From: Cornus controversa
Taxonomy: Eukaryota > Streptophyta > Magnoliopsida > Cornales > Cornaceae
DNA length: 64,000 nucleotides
Reading direction: 5' to 3'
Assembly (NCBI GenBank): GCA_026545225.1
Contig: CM048848.1
Location: 45,634,806-45,698,805, forward strand
Shown one piece after another: positions 62,641 to 64,000 of the stretch. Position 1 is the stretch's first letter; each line of letters starts with the position of its first letter. The translations under genes were made by a program, and so were the position numbers. The notes under the pieces were generated by a model. That model had not been told where the DNA came from, ran no database searches, and saw nothing but the letters and a program-made list of their open reading frames with translations.

Positions 62641-63757
62641 CAAATGGGGAAACATCCTCTTGGCTTGTTAAGCCTTAGTGAAGTTTCACTATGAATGATA
62701 AGGTTTACACTTGTTTGAACCGACACCCAGTTCACCAACAAGTCACTCTCACCCAATTCACAGCCCCCAAGGCTTTAACCACTCTCACTAATGCTCACAA
62801 CAAATCTCTCAGCTCTAGCCCAGATCAAGTATCCCATTAATACTCAAGCGTCACACACCACGAACTCACAAGCTCTCCCCCTATCCTTTGCAACCCTATG
62901 CAAGGACCTTCAATCAAAATACCAATTCTGAAAATAAAAGGAAATAGAGGTATTCATACTTAAGTACATAAGAATTTGAGTTACAGATCAAAAGACTCAA
63001 GAATGAAACACGATGGAGCTTACTGTAGTTGCTAGAGCTGCTGTGTCATGCTCTGGATATGCAAAACTGACAAGGACTTCAAATACAGTTTGCAAATGCC
63101 TCTAACTGGTTCACAATGATGATTGACAGATGTTCATATCATGCAACACTCCAACAGTTTTAATAAGGAGCATGATAGAAGGATTTGAAGGTTTCAGCAT
63201 AGTTGACAGCATCAATGAGATCTGGAGTATAATATTCTAGGTTTTTGGGCAGCTTTGAGTTGAGATGAGCTCAAAGTAACACAATACACTTGCACAACAT
63301 CACTCATGAATTATAAGTTATAACAACAATTTTGCACAGAAACAGACCTTTCTAACTTAATCCAGCAATGAAACAGTAGCTGGTTTAGTGAAAACTAAGC
63401 ATAGGATTGCTTATCACTTGAGACGAGCACACCGGAAAAGGCAGTAAAAAGACTAAAATGCCCTTTAAGGGCTGTTAGCGCATTTTCTGCAATTTTAGGA
63501 TATTGAGCCAAACCTGCTATATGATTAACTCCAGATTTGAACTTAGGAACAATAAAACACTGCAGAGATAACACACCAATCTGAGACTAATTATAGCATG
63601 ATCATGCATGCAAAAAGATAATTCTGCCCCTAAAAGGAAATTTGATACAATTTGCATATAAAGGGCTGACAGATATAGAAGGCAAGGACTAATTATCGAG
63701 TCTCAAAACACTTATGATACAATTAGTATCATGGAAGGATTGATATATGGGAGCTGA
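62641..63757. mobile_element. Probable LTR remnant
   Basis: Starts abruptly at the truncation of TRIM LTR4. It contains a C-rich block (cacccagttcaccaacaagt, aactcacaagctctccccc) of the kind seen in copia LTRs. No coding frame and no clear border; family unknown. Confidence 0.3.
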
Positions 63758-64000
63758 TATTGGCACTCCACCAATATCCTCTAGCACTCCACTTCCACCT
63801 TTTTGTAAAGTACAATTACAAATGTGTCCCTCTATTATACAATATTTGATTCTTTTATTTTTAATACCCTAATTGCCCTTATTTGATAATGTTAGAATTC
63901 TTAACTCCAAATTGCAAATTCTCTCTCACGTTCTTTTTTTGTGTGAAAATACTTCTTCGTTGATTTTAAAAATATTATTTTTTTCATGTTGAATTAATTT
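63758..64000. mobile_element. Fold-back element, second copy, cut by window end
   Basis: ctgatattggcactccacca followed by atatcctctagcactccac, and about 200 further bases, are the reverse complement of the right arm at 5,830-6,048 with few differences. Only one arm is inside the window. Confidence 0.7.

Noticed and set aside
62347..62694. 115-codon frame with a poly-His run
   Set aside because: Produced by the (CAT)n repeat within TRIM LTR4.

Overview
The window is nuclear DNA of a flowering plant, most likely a eudicot. It is AT-rich, its genes carry GT-AG introns, and plant retroelements and MITEs fill much of the space. Nuclear copies of a plastid ribosomal protein gene and of mitochondrial rps2 also point this way, since mtDNA rps2 is known to have been lost early in eudicots. 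All exon models were assembled by eye from splice sites, reading phase and remembered family sequences; no search was run.

Layout. 1-12.5 kb is repeat-dominated: an LTR end with primer-binding site, several fold-back elements, and a short tRNA-derived SINE with a perfect 14-bp target duplication. 12,523-19,969 (+) is an intact LHP1/TFL2 chromodomain gene with six exons and a 5.5-kb fourth intron containing three tandem TRIM-type LTR units. 21,359-21,700 (+) is a small three-helix membrane protein gene. 23,369-25,450 (-) is the two-exon gene for plastid ribosomal protein L3. 26.5-28.3 kb is a nested fold-back element.

29,312-41,656 (-) is the most interesting locus. A complete mitochondrial RPS2 exon is followed, across a phase-matched intron, by 19 exons encoding a UDP-glucose pyrophosphorylase-like domain. 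All 19 junctions keep frame, giving a 638-residue RPS2-UGP chimera. The UGP part has lost several signature catalytic motifs, so it looks like a pseudoenzyme. Its 4.6-kb intron 11 holds decayed RTE and L1 LINEs and an antisense 5S rRNA fragment.

43-64 kb is gene-poor. It has two paralogous small secreted cysteine-rich peptide genes (43,659 and 57,463) with similar TATA regions. Around them are copia-type LTRs, two abutting hAT-like MITEs, a non-autonomous LTR element with a hairpin tandem repeat that is split by a younger insertion (50.0-55.8 kb), and a tandem TRIM array of four LTRs (59.0-62.6 kb). The window ends inside a second copy of a fold-back family also seen at 4.7-6.0 kb.

The genes do not form a pathway. 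Two encode organellar ribosomal proteins (plastid L3, mitochondrial S2), one a chromatin reader, and two probable secreted peptides.
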